Assembly (NCBI RefSeq): GCF_019145195.1
Contig: NZ_JAHSTW010000009.1
Coordinates: forward strand, 124,001-188,000
Length of the DNA: 64,000 nt
Direction: 5' to 3'
Origin: Pseudomonas siliginis
Lineage (GTDB): Bacteria; Pseudomonadota; Gammaproteobacteria; Pseudomonadales; Pseudomonadaceae
The position numbers were made by a program, and so were the translations under genes. Shown here in pieces: positions 51,660-61,042 of the stretch. A model generated the notes under the pieces. That model saw only the letters and a list, made by a program, of their open reading frames with translations, was not told where the DNA came from and made no database searches. Within the stretch, counting starts at the first letter, position 1; each line of letters opens with the position of its first letter.

Positions 51660-54371
51660 ATGCTGATGAACACTCCACGCTTCACGCTCAAACCTTTGGT
51701 GGCAACGATGTCTCGCCACCGTTTCGTTCCGCTGTATCTGGTGGCCATGGGGATGGGCGCCGGGACCGTGCAAGCGGCCGAGGACGACAACAGCGCCACG
51801 CCGGCAGCCGCTGTGGTGGCGGCGCCGACCACGCAACTGCAACGGGTCGAAGTGACCGGTTCGGCGATTCGCCGGGTCGATGCGGAAACGGCGGTGCCGA
51901 TCACCATTCTCAAGGCTGAGGAACTGCGCAAACAGGGCGTGACCACCACCGCCGAACTGGTGCAGCGCATCACCGGCAGCCAGTCGATCAACAACAGCGC
52001 CGGCTCCGTCGGCGCGGCCACTGGCGGTGCGTCGTTTGCCGACATGCGCGGCATCGGCGCGAACAAGACTCTGGTGCTGCTCAACGGTCGACGCCTGGCC
52101 AACAATGCCTTGTCCGGCACCAACTCCGCCGGCGGCGCGGTGGACCTGAACATGATCCCGTTCGCCGCCATCGAGCGCGTGGAAGTGCTGCGCGACGGCG
52201 CCTCGGCCCTGTACGGCACCGACGCCATCGGCGGTGTGATCAACTTCATCACCAAAAAATCTCTCACCGATGGCGCCCTGACCCTGGGCGGCGAAACGCC
52301 GACCCACAGCGGTGGCGGCGCGACCAAGGACATGAGCGCCAGTTGGGGCTACGGCGATCTGGAAGAAGACCGCTTCAACGTCCTCGGCGTGTTCAACTAC
52401 AACAAGCAGCAGAACCTCGACGCCAACGACCGCTCCTTCGCCACCGACTACGCGCCCGGTCGCGGTCTCGATCAGACCTCCGGCACCGCGTTCCCCGGCA
52501 ACTACAGCCAGAACGGCAACGCCACCAACCCGTTGGCCAACAGCAACTGCAACGGCCCCAACCTGATCGCCCGCGACGGCTTGTGCCGCTTCAGCACCCG
52601 TGAATACATCGATCTGGTGCCACAGACCGAGAAGACCTCGTTCTTCGGCAAGACTACCGCCAAGCTCGGCGATGATCACAACGCCAACCTTGAATATTTC
52701 TGGTCGCGCAACAACAACGCCGTCGCCGTCGGCCCGGCGCCACTGACTGGTCTGAGCCTGGATTCATCGTCGCCCTACTACCCCGGCAACGGCATCACCC
52801 CGGCGCCGACCGATTTCGCCCTCGACCCGACGCAGCCGGTCGATGTCAACTGGCGTGAAACCGCTGCCGGCCCGCGTGAATCGAAAGACCAGAACACCAG
52901 CCAACGCTTTCTGCTGAGCTTCGATGGTCTGGTTGGCGGCTGGGATTACAACGTCGGCGCCTCGTACAACCAGAACAAAATCGTCTCCAGCGTCACCAGT
53001 GGCTATGTCAGCGATCAGGCGATGATTGACGGCCTGGCCAGCGGTCTGCTCAACCCGTTCGGCCCGCAGACCGCTGCCGGCCAGCAGTACATCGATGCCG
53101 CCGCGTACCACGGCGCCTACTCCACAGCCGTGGGTCGCGTCGCCGGGTTCGATGGTCGCGTCAGCCGTGAAATCGGCGACTGGTTCGGCGCAGGTCCGTC
53201 CGGTCTGGCGCTGGGCGGCGAGTACCGCAAGGAGAAATTCCATCAGGACTTCGAAGAGTTTGCCGGCGACATCCAGAGCCTCGGCATCGACCCGGCCGGC
53301 AGCGTCGAGGGCGACCGCAGCGTCAAGGCCGCCTATGCCGAACTCAACGTGCCGGTGCTCGACAGCCTTGAATTGTCCGCCGCTGTGCGCCACGACAAAT
53401 ACAGCGACTTCGGCAGCACCACCAACCCGAAATACTCGTTCCGTTATCAGCCGTTGAAAGAGCTGGTGGTGCGTGGCGCCTACAGCGAAGGTTTCCGCGC
53501 GCCGTCGCTGTATGAACTGTATTCGCCGCGCAGCATCACCTTCACCCAGGGTTTCTACAACGATCCCGTGCTGTGTACCGGCGGCGTAGTGCAACCAGGC
53601 GGCAACGGCGGCCGCGATTGCGGTCAGCAGTTCCTCAACCAGATTGGCGGCAACGAAGATCTGGCCCCGGAGAAGGCGCGCAACGTGACGTTGGGCTTCG
53701 TCTATCAGCCGATCAGCAACCTCTCCGTGGGTCTGGATTTCTGGTGGATTCACATCTCCAACCAGATCCAGCCGTTCCCGGAATCCACCGTGTTCGATCA
53801 GGCCGGCTCCTACCCGGACCGCTTCGTGCGCAACGCCGACGGCACGCTCAACTACATCGTTACCGGCAACGCCAACCTCGGCATCGTCGAGACCAACGGT
53901 GTCGACGTGTCGCTCGACTATCGCTTCCCGAACACGCCGTACGGTCAGTTTGGTCTCGGCCTGCAAGGCACCTATGTCGACGAGTACGACTTCCAGAGCA
54001 CCATCAAAGGCCCGTTCACCGACAAGGTCGGCGACTTTCAGGGTGACGGCGTGATCGCGCGCTGGAAGCACAACCTCACCGGCAGCTGGAGCCTCGGTGC
54101 GGCGCGAGCAGCGCTGACCAACCGCTTCACCACCGGTTACAACGACTATGACCGCGACACCCATTCGCGCGTGGCCTCGTATTCGGTGTGGGACCTGTCG
54201 GCCGGCTACACCTTCAACAAAGTGCTCGACGTTGATGCCGGGATGAAGAACGTGTTCGACCGCAACCCGCCGTTCTCCAACCAGGCCTACAACTTCCAGA
54301 GCGGCTATGACCCGCGCTACACCGACCCGCTGGGCCGGACATTGTTTGCGCGCATGACTTACCACTTCTAA
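51660..54371 (+). CDS. TonB-dependent outer membrane receptor
   Basis: The 903-residue protein has a long signal (about 1-42, ending VQAAED), a TonB-box candidate (LQRVEVTGS), a plug domain (about 60-180: LVQRITGSQSINNSAG; KTLVLLNGRRLANNAL; IERVEVLRDGASALYGTDAI) and a 22-strand-type barrel ending GRTLFARMTYHF with terminal Phe. The plug type resembles receptors for peptides or carbohydrates as much as siderophore receptors, and no Fur box is clear upstream. It stands between exbD and a Yej-type peptide importer, which suggests a peptide-like ligand. Confidence 0.9.
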   Translation: MLMNTPRFTLKPLVATMSRHRFVPLYLVAMGMGAGTVQAAEDDNSATPAAAVVAAPTTQLQRVEVTGSAIRRVDAETAVPITILKAEELRKQGVTTTAELVQRITGSQSINNSAGSVGAATGGASFADMRGIGANKTLVLLNGRRLANNALSGTNSAGGAVDLNMIPFAAIERVEVLRDGASALYGTDAIGGVINFITKKSLTDGALTLGGETPTHSGGGATKDMSASWGYGDLEEDRFNVLGVFNYNKQQNLDANDRSFATDYAPGRGLDQTSGTAFPGNYSQNGNATNPLANSNCNGPNLIARDGLCRFSTREYIDLVPQTEKTSFFGKTTAKLGDDHNANLEYFWSRNNNAVAVGPAPLTGLSLDSSSPYYPGNGITPAPTDFALDPTQPVDVNWRETAAGPRESKDQNTSQRFLLSFDGLVGGWDYNVGASYNQNKIVSSVTSGYVSDQAMIDGLASGLLNPFGPQTAAGQQYIDAAAYHGAYSTAVGRVAGFDGRVSREIGDWFGAGPSGLALGGEYRKEKFHQDFEEFAGDIQSLGIDPAGSVEGDRSVKAAYAELNVPVLDSLELSAAVRHDKYSDFGSTTNPKYSFRYQPLKELVVRGAYSEGFRAPSLYELYSPRSITFTQGFYNDPVLCTGGVVQPGGNGGRDCGQQFLNQIGGNEDLAPEKARNVTLGFVYQPISNLSVGLDFWWIHISNQIQPFPESTVFDQAGSYPDRFVRNADGTLNYIVTGNANLGIVETNGVDVSLDYRFPNTPYGQFGLGLQGTYVDEYDFQSTIKGPFTDKVGDFQGDGVIARWKHNLTGSWSLGAARAALTNRFTTGYNDYDRDTHSRVASYSVWDLSAGYTFNKVLDVDAGMKNVFDRNPPFSNQAYNFQSGYDPRYTDPLGRTLFARMTYHF

Positions 54372-54390
54372 CCGGAAACAGAACACATGT

Positions 54391-54563
54391 CCCCCTGTGG
54401 GAGCGAGCCTTTGTGGTGAGGGGATTTATCCCCGATGGGGTGCGAAGCGCCCCCAAGACCTGCCAACGCGGAGCATCAGAAGTACCGCATGCGTTGATCT
54501 TGCGACTGCTGCGCAGCCGATCGGGGATAAATCCCCTCGCCACAAAGGCTCGCTCCCACCGGG
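54391..54563. repeat. Nested REPIN: one family inside another
   Basis: Outer arms GTGGGAGCGAGCCT (54397-54410) and AGGCTCGCTCCCAC (54546-54559) are split by a full pair of the other family (54411-54545: GGGGATTTATCCCC facing GGGGATAAATCCCC). The gap between receptor and binding-protein genes consists almost entirely of this. Confidence 0.9.
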
Positions 54564-54599
54564 GGTCCGGGTTCCTTCAGGGATTTCAAGGGTGACTTC

Positions 54600-56465
54600 A
54601 TGAGTTTTTTGCGCAACATGGCTGGCCTGCTGCTCGGCAGTGCGCTGCTGTGCTCCGGCGCTTCGGCACTGGCCGCCAGCAGTTATGCGCTGACGGTGTA
54701 TGGCGAGGCGCCGAAGTATCCGGCCGGCTTCAAGCATTTCGATTTTGTTAACCCCGACGCGCCCAAGGGCGGTTCGCTCAGCCGTGCGTCGATGGAGATC
54801 GGTCAATACAACTACATCACGCCGTATGCCGATCAGGGCATTTCGGTGGTGCAGGTCAATGACTGGGTATACGCGCCGCTGGCGTTCCGATCGCTGGATG
54901 AGCCCTACACGGTTTACGCCTTCGTCGCGCAGCAGATCGAGCGTGATCCGGAGGGTTTGTGGGTGCGCTTCACCCTCAACCCCAAGGCACGTTTTGCCGA
55001 CGGCACGCCGATCACCGCCGAAGACGTGCGCTACACCTTCAACCTGCTGATGACCAAGGGCAGCCTGAGTTACCGCCAGCAATACGCCGACGTGCAGGAC
55101 GTGCTGGTCGAAGGTCCACGGCAGGTCCGTTTCACCTTCAAGAACAACCTCAATCGCACCCTCGCGCTGGATCTGGCGACGCTGCGCGTGCTGCCCGAGC
55201 ACTGGTGGAAAACCCGCGACTTCGCCAATGGTGGCGGCTTCGAGCCACCGCTGGGCAGCGGCCCGTACCGGGTGAGCAAAGTCGACGCCGGGCGCAGCAT
55301 CAGTTTCCAGCGTGACCCGGACTGGTGGGGCAAGGACCTGCCGGTCAGTCGCGGCATGTACAACTTCGACAGCCTGACGGTGAATTTCTACGGCGACACC
55401 GACGTCGCCCGCCAGCTGTTGCAGGCCGGCGCGTTCGACTACAACCGCGAGTTCTCCTCGTCCGGTTATGTGGTCGGCTATGACAGCCCGGCATTGCGCG
55501 ACGGTCGTTTGCGACAGTCGATCCTCGCCCCGGACAAACCCACCGCCGCTCAGGGCTTCGTGTTCAACCTGCAGAACCCGTTCTTCCAGGATCGCCGCGT
55601 GCGTCAGGCGATCAGCCTGCTCTGGGATTTCGAGTGGACCAACAAACAGATGATGCGCGGCTTCTACGTGCGTCAGAACAGCTTCTGGCCCAAAAGTGAA
55701 ATGGCCGCCAGCGCCCTGCCCGACGCCGAAGAATTGAAGATTCTCGAACCGTTGCGCGGCAAGGTCCCTGACGAGGTGTTCACCACGGTCTATGAAGCGC
55801 CGAAAACCGATGGCAGCGGCTACGTCCGCGACAAGCAATTGCAAGCGCTGAAGCTGCTCGCCGAAGCCGGTTGGACGGCGAAAAACAATCGTCTGGTCAA
55901 CGCCGCCGGCGAGCCGCTGGAATTCACCTTTCTCGATGGTCAGGGCGGCTTCGATCGCATGCTGCTGCCGTTCAAACGCACCCTCGCGCAGATCGGCATC
56001 ACACTCAATCTGCGCCGCATCGATTCGGCGCAATACATCAACCGCCTCAACGCCCGCGACTACGACATGATCGTCTGCGCTTTCCCGCGCAGTGGCGATC
56101 CGATCGTGTCCCCGGGCCGCGAGTTGTACAGCCTGTACGGCTCGCAAAGTGCCACGCAAGTCGGCAGCTCGAACGCGATGGTGCTGGCCGATCCGGCAAT
56201 CGATCAACTGATTGACGGGCTGGTCCAGGCCAACAGCCGCGAAGCCATGGTGCATTACGCCCGCGCCCTCGACCGGGTGCTGCAATGGGGTTACTACATG
56301 ATTCCCAACTACTACTCCAAAGGCACGCCGACGGTGTATCAGAACCGCTTCGGCATGCCCGCCGTGCAACCTTCGTATGACGAGGGCCTCAACACCTGGT
56401 GGGAAGTTTCGGCCAGGCCGCTGACGACGCAGCAGATGAGCGCTCAGCTTGCGGGAGGCCAGTGA
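54600..56465 (+). CDS. Periplasmic peptide-binding protein, YejA-like
   Basis: The 621-residue protein has a signal peptide (about 1-26) and the large two-lobed SBP_bac_5 fold. The start of the mature part (YGEAPKYPAGFKHFDFVNPD and PKGGSLSRASM) is typical of YejA rather than DppA/OppA. It should capture oligopeptides or peptide antibiotics in the periplasm. YejB starts after one base. Followed by permeases and ATPase in one operon. Confidence 0.9.
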   Translation: MSFLRNMAGLLLGSALLCSGASALAASSYALTVYGEAPKYPAGFKHFDFVNPDAPKGGSLSRASMEIGQYNYITPYADQGISVVQVNDWVYAPLAFRSLDEPYTVYAFVAQQIERDPEGLWVRFTLNPKARFADGTPITAEDVRYTFNLLMTKGSLSYRQQYADVQDVLVEGPRQVRFTFKNNLNRTLALDLATLRVLPEHWWKTRDFANGGGFEPPLGSGPYRVSKVDAGRSISFQRDPDWWGKDLPVSRGMYNFDSLTVNFYGDTDVARQLLQAGAFDYNREFSSSGYVVGYDSPALRDGRLRQSILAPDKPTAAQGFVFNLQNPFFQDRRVRQAISLLWDFEWTNKQMMRGFYVRQNSFWPKSEMAASALPDAEELKILEPLRGKVPDEVFTTVYEAPKTDGSGYVRDKQLQALKLLAEAGWTAKNNRLVNAAGEPLEFTFLDGQGGFDRMLLPFKRTLAQIGITLNLRRIDSAQYINRLNARDYDMIVCAFPRSGDPIVSPGRELYSLYGSQSATQVGSSNAMVLADPAIDQLIDGLVQANSREAMVHYARALDRVLQWGYYMIPNYYSKGTPTVYQNRFGMPAVQPSYDEGLNTWWEVSARPLTTQQMSAQLAGGQ

Positions 56466-56466
56466 C

Positions 56467-57531
56467 ATGCTGCGTTATCTGAGTCGCCGTTTGCTGCTGA
56501 TCATCCCCACGCTGTTGTGCATTCTAGTGGTGAATTTTCTTATCGTGCAGGCCGCACCCGGCGGGCCGGTGGAACAAGCCATCGCCCGCCTGCAAGGCTT
56601 TGGCGGACACAGCATGGGCGGTGGCGGCGAAGTCGCGGCGGTCGGCGGTGCCGGGCGCAGCAGCCGTGGGCTGGACCCGGCGCTGATCGAGGAAATCAAA
56701 CACCATTACGGCTTCGACAAACCGCTGCACCAACGCCTGTGGCTGCTGCTGAAAAACTACGCACAACTGGATCTGGGCAACAGCTTCTTTCGCGGCGCCA
56801 AGGTCACCGACCTGATCGTGCAGAAGCTGCCAGTGTCGCTGTCGCTGGGCTTGTGGGCGACGCTGATCACCTACCTGATTTCAATCCCGCTGGGCATTCG
56901 CAAGGCAATCAGGAACGGCAGTGCCTTCGATGTCTGGAGCAGCACCGCGATCATCGTCGGTTATGCGATGCCGGCGTTTCTCTTCGCCATTCTGTTGATC
57001 GTGGTGTTCGCCGGGGGCAGTTACGTCAATTGGTTTCCGGTTCAAGGGCTGGTGTCGGACAACTTCGACAGCCTCAGCACATTGGGCAAGGTCGGCGACT
57101 ACCTCTGGCACCTGGTGCTGCCGGTCACGGCGCTGGTGATCGGCGGCTTTGCCACGCTGACGATCCTGACCAAGAACAGCTTTCTCAACGAGATCAGCCG
57201 GCAGTACGTGATCACCGCACGAGCCAAGGGCCTGACCGAGCGGCGCGTGCTCTACGGCCACGTGTTTCGCAACGCCATGCTGCTGGTGGTGGCCGGCGTG
57301 CCGTCGGCGCTGATCGAAGTGTTTTTCGCTGGCTCCCTGCTGATTGAAACCATCTTCAACCTCGACGGCCTCGGGCGCATGAGCTACGAAGCGGCGGTGT
57401 CGCGCGACTATCCGGTGGTGTTTGGCGCGCTGTTTCTGTTCACCCTGTTCGGCCTGCTGATCAAGCTGATTGGCGACCTCTGCTACACCCTGCTCGACCC
57501 GCGCATCGATTTCTCGGCGAGGACTGCCTGA
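56467..57531 (+). CDS. Peptide ABC transporter permease, YejB-like
   Basis: The 354-residue membrane protein starts MLRYLSRRLLLIIPTLLCIL and keeps the long inserted loop after the first helix (GGGGEVAAVGGAG) seen in YejB. The EAA-type coupling loop (ARAKGLTERRVLYGHVFRNA) is present. Six helices expected. GGGAGG lies upstream; the frame overlaps yejE by one base (TGATG). Confidence 0.92.
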   Translation: MLRYLSRRLLLIIPTLLCILVVNFLIVQAAPGGPVEQAIARLQGFGGHSMGGGGEVAAVGGAGRSSRGLDPALIEEIKHHYGFDKPLHQRLWLLLKNYAQLDLGNSFFRGAKVTDLIVQKLPVSLSLGLWATLITYLISIPLGIRKAIRNGSAFDVWSSTAIIVGYAMPAFLFAILLIVVFAGGSYVNWFPVQGLVSDNFDSLSTLGKVGDYLWHLVLPVTALVIGGFATLTILTKNSFLNEISRQYVITARAKGLTERRVLYGHVFRNAMLLVVAGVPSALIEVFFAGSLLIETIFNLDGLGRMSYEAAVSRDYPVVFGALFLFTLFGLLIKLIGDLCYTLLDPRIDFSARTA

Positions 57532-58553
57532 TGTTCACACTGTCGCCTCTGGGCCAGCGCCGCGTCGCGCAATTCAAGGCCAACCGCCGTGGGCGCTGGT
57601 CACTGTGGCTGTTTATCGGCCTGTGCCTGATCTGCCTCGGTGGCGAGCTGATCGCCAACGACAAGCCGCTGGTGATCCGCTACCACGACACCTTTTACTT
57701 TCCGATCCTCAGCGATTATCTGGAAACCGATTTCGGCGGCGAGTTGCCGTTCCAACCGGATTACGCCAGCAGTTATGTGCACAAACTGATCGAGGATCAG
57801 GGCGGCTGGATGCTGTTTCCACCGATCCCGTTCAGCTACGACACGGTCAACTACGACCTCACCGAACCGGCGCCCAGCCCGCCGTCATCGAGCAATTGGC
57901 TGGGCACCGATGATCAGGCCCGCGATGTTCTGGCGCGGGTGATTTTCGGCACGCGGATTTCGATTCTGTTTGCGCTGATCCTCACCGCCATCAGCGCGTT
58001 GATCGGCATTCTCGCCGGGGCTTTACAGGGTTATTACGGCGGCTGGGTCGACTTGCTCGGGCAGCGCGTACTGGAAATCTGGTCGGGGTTGCCGGTGCTG
58101 TATCTGCTGATCATTCTCTCCGGCTTCGTCTCGCCGAGTTTCTGGTGGTTGCTGGGGATCATGGCGCTGTTTTCCTGGCTGGCGCTGGTCGACGTGGTGC
58201 GCGCCGAGTTCCTGCGGGGGCGCAATCTCGAATACGTGAAAGCCGCGCGGGCGCTGGGCCTGACCGACAGCGAACTGATGCGCCGGCACATTCTGCCCAA
58301 CGCCATGACTTCCACCCTCACCTACCTGCCGTTCATTCTCACCGGCGCCATCGCCACCCTGACCGCGCTGGATTTCCTCGGCTTTGGCATGCCCGCCGGC
58401 ACCGCGTCGCTGGGCGAGTTGATCGGCCAGGCCAAACGCAATCTGCAGGCACCGTGGCTGGGGCTGACAGCGTTTTTTGCCCTGGCGCTGATCCTGTCTT
58501 TGTTGGTTTTCATCGGTGAAGCGTGCCGAGATGCCTTTGATCCGAGGAGCTGA
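57531..58553 (+). CDS. Peptide ABC transporter permease, YejE-like
   Basis: The 340-residue membrane protein has a long periplasmic loop after helix 1 (YHDTFYFPILSDYLETDFGG), typical of YejE, and the coupling loop AARALGLTDSELMRRHILPN. It pairs with the previous permease. The next gene starts one base later. Confidence 0.92.
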   Translation: MFTLSPLGQRRVAQFKANRRGRWSLWLFIGLCLICLGGELIANDKPLVIRYHDTFYFPILSDYLETDFGGELPFQPDYASSYVHKLIEDQGGWMLFPPIPFSYDTVNYDLTEPAPSPPSSSNWLGTDDQARDVLARVIFGTRISILFALILTAISALIGILAGALQGYYGGWVDLLGQRVLEIWSGLPVLYLLIILSGFVSPSFWWLLGIMALFSWLALVDVVRAEFLRGRNLEYVKAARALGLTDSELMRRHILPNAMTSTLTYLPFILTGAIATLTALDFLGFGMPAGTASLGELIGQAKRNLQAPWLGLTAFFALALILSLLVFIGEACRDAFDPRS

Positions 58554-58554
58554 C

Positions 58555-60189
58555 ATGCAAGACCATTTAATCGAGATCCGCGACCTGCGCGTGGCCTTCG
58601 CCGGGCAGGAAGTGGTGCACGGTGTGAACCTCGATATTCGCCGTGGCGAGTGTCTGGCGCTGGTCGGTGAATCCGGCTCGGGCAAGTCGGTGACGGCGCA
58701 TTCGATCCTGCGCCTGCTGCCTGGCAAGAGCGTCAGCAGCAGCGGCGCGATTCGCTATAACGGCGTGGATTTGCTGCACGCCAGTGAACAGCAGATGCGT
58801 GGTCTGCGCGGCAATCGCATTGCGATGATTTTCCAGGAGCCGATGACCTCGCTGAACCCGCTGCACACGGTGGAAAAGCAAGTCAGCGAAGTGCTGGAAA
58901 TCCACAAGGGCCTCAAGGGCCGCGCCGCTCGCGCGCGGACCCTGGAGTTGCTGGAGCTGGTCGGTATTCGCCAGCCGCTGCAGCGACTTAAAGCCTATCC
59001 GCATCAACTCTCTGGCGGGCAGCGGCAACGGGTGATGATCGCCATGGCATTGGCCAACGAGCCGGAATTGTTGATTGCCGATGAACCGACCACAGCGCTG
59101 GACGTGACCGTACAGCAGAAGATTCTTGAGCTGCTGATCGAGTTGCAGCAGCGCCTCGGCATGTCGCTGTTGCTGATCAGCCATGACCTCAATCTGGTGC
59201 GCCGAATCGCTCAGCGTGTGTGCGTAATGCGTCAAGGCGAGATCGTTGAACAGGCCGATTGCGAGACGCTGTTCCAGGCGCCGGAACATCCTTACAGCCG
59301 CTTGTTGATCGAGGCTGAACCGAGCGGCGCGCCAGTGCCCAGTGAATACGAGCACAACCTGCTGGAAGTCGATGATTTGAAGGTGTGGTTTCCCCTGCCG
59401 AAAAAACTCTTCAGCCGTCAGCAGGATTACATCAAAGCGGTGGACGGGGTCAGTTTTACCCTGCAACGCGGCAAGACGTTGGGCATCGTCGGCGAGTCGG
59501 GTTCTGGCAAGTCGACGCTGGGCCAGGCGATCCTGCGACTGGTCGAATCAGAGGGCAATATCCGTTTCGGCAACAAGCAGTTGAGCCTGCTCAATCAGCG
59601 CCTGATGCGCCCGTTGCGCCGGCAGATTCAGGTGGTGTTTCAGGACCCGTTCGGCAGCCTCAGCCCGCGCATGTCGGTGCAGCAGATCATCGCCGAAGGC
59701 TTGCTGACCCACGGCATCGGCAGCGAGGCCGAGCGCGAGGCAGCGGTGATTCGCGTGCTGGAGGAAGTCGGCCTCGATCCGCAAAGCCGCCATCGCTACC
59801 CCCACGAGTTTTCCGGCGGCCAGCGCCAGCGCATCTCCATCGCCCGCGCACTGGTGCTGGAACCGGCGCTGATCCTGCTCGACGAACCGACCTCGGCCCT
59901 GGATCGCACGGTGCAGAAGCAAGTGGTGGAGTTGCTGCGCCAGTTGCAGATCAGGCATGGGCTGACGTACCTCTTCATCAGCCATGATCTGGCGGTGGTG
60001 CATGCGCTGGCGCATGACTTGATGGTGATCAAGGACGGCAAGGTGGTTGAACAAGGCTCGTCGCGGGAGATTTTCGCTGCGCCGAAACATCCGTACACCC
60101 AGGAACTCCTGAAAGCCTCCGGCCTGAAGCCTGATGAAGAACCTTGTGGGAGCGAGCCTGCTCGCGAATGCGGTGCATCAGTCACATAA
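58555..60189 (+). CDS. Peptide ABC transporter double ATPase, YejF-like, with REP-encoded tail
   Basis: The 544-residue cytosolic protein carries two ATPase domains. Walker A is GESGSGKS in both (about 38-45 and 319-326); the signature LSGGQRQRV/FSGGQRQRI and Walker B LLIADEP/LILLDEP follow. This double form distinguishes YejF from separate DppD/DppF. The last 15 or so residues (CGSEPARECGASVT) are translated from a REP, extending the natural end (LKASGLKPDEE). ATG 58555 lies after GAGGAGCTGAC. Confidence 0.92.
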   Translation: MQDHLIEIRDLRVAFAGQEVVHGVNLDIRRGECLALVGESGSGKSVTAHSILRLLPGKSVSSSGAIRYNGVDLLHASEQQMRGLRGNRIAMIFQEPMTSLNPLHTVEKQVSEVLEIHKGLKGRAARARTLELLELVGIRQPLQRLKAYPHQLSGGQRQRVMIAMALANEPELLIADEPTTALDVTVQQKILELLIELQQRLGMSLLLISHDLNLVRRIAQRVCVMRQGEIVEQADCETLFQAPEHPYSRLLIEAEPSGAPVPSEYEHNLLEVDDLKVWFPLPKKLFSRQQDYIKAVDGVSFTLQRGKTLGIVGESGSGKSTLGQAILRLVESEGNIRFGNKQLSLLNQRLMRPLRRQIQVVFQDPFGSLSPRMSVQQIIAEGLLTHGIGSEAEREAAVIRVLEEVGLDPQSRHRYPHEFSGGQRQRISIARALVLEPALILLDEPTSALDRTVQKQVVELLRQLQIRHGLTYLFISHDLAVVHALAHDLMVIKDGKVVEQGSSREIFAAPKHPYTQELLKASGLKPDEEPCGSEPARECGASVT

Positions 60190-60234
60190 GTGCTGGCTGG
60201 CCCGACGCTTTCGCGAGCAGGCTCGCTCCCACAG
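60143..60234. repeat. REP pair overlapping the 3' end of the ATPase gene
   Basis: TTGTGGGAGCGAGCCTGCTC (60143-60167) lies inside the coding frame; the facing arm CGCGAGCAGGCTCGCTCCCA ends at 60234, outside it. Confidence 0.92.
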
Positions 60235-60360
60235 GTTTGATCGGTGGTGTTTGAAATTTATTTTTCCGGCACTGCATCCAATCGCCTCCGCCACGGGTAG
60301 TCCCTGTAACAGCCCACTCTGGTGCTGTCAGCGCCCTACCCTTTTCGGAGAATCATCGGA

Positions 60361-60881
60361 TGAACATCACCCAGCTGATTGGCTTCACCGGTTTGCTCGC
60401 CTTCACCGCGACCACCTTCGCCCAGAGCAGTTATCCCGACGCGATCAAGGTGCCGGACGGGCACAAGATTGCTCTGGAAACCACCGGGGTTGGCGAGATC
60501 ACCTACGAATGCCGCGACAAACCCAATATGGCCGGGCAGACCGAGTGGACCTTTGTCGGCCCGAAAGCGGTGCTCAATGATCGCAGCGGCAAACAGGTCG
60601 GCACCTATTTCGGCCCGCCAGCGACGTGGCAAGCCAAGGACGGTTCGAAAGTCACCGGCACGCAACTCGCCGTGGCACCGTCGAGCCCGGGCAACCTGCC
60701 CTATCAACTGGTCAAGGCCAATCCGGCCGAGGGCAAAGGCGCGATGACCGGGGTCAGCTATATCCAGCGTGTCGCGCTCAAGGGCGGCGTCGCGCCGGGC
60801 AGTGAGTGCACTATGGCAAACAAGGGCAAGCAGGAAGTGGTGAAGTACCAGGCGGATTATATTTTCTGGGCGGCGAACTGA
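60361..60881 (+). CDS. DUF3455 exported protein
   Basis: The 172-residue product has a signal peptide (about 1-21, ending TFAQ) and the DUF3455 pattern (VPDGHKIALETTGVGEITYE; QVGTYFGPPATWQAKDG; SYIQRVALKGGVAP; YQADYIFW). Two Cys (ECRD and ECTM) could form a disulfide. Function unknown. Translation starts at ATG 60360 or 60361 region, with GGAG upstream in CGGAGAATCATCG. Confidence 0.82.
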
Positions 60882-60903
60882 TATTCGGAAGCAGTGCACA
60901 ATC

Positions 60904-60994
60904 CTGTGGGAGCGAGCCTGCTCGCGAAGACGGAGTGTCAGTCGCCTTATTACTTTCTGACCCACCGCATTCGCGAGCAGGCTCGCTCCCACAG
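60904..60994. repeat. REP pair (REPIN)
   Basis: Facing CTGTGGGAGCGAGCCTGCTC and GAGCAGGCTCGCTCCCACAG arms between the DUF3455 and sigma factor genes. Confidence 0.92.
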
Positions 60995-61042
60995 GGAACC
61001 ATGCCTCTGGATGTTTGGGAAATGTGAGCTAGATTGCACCCC

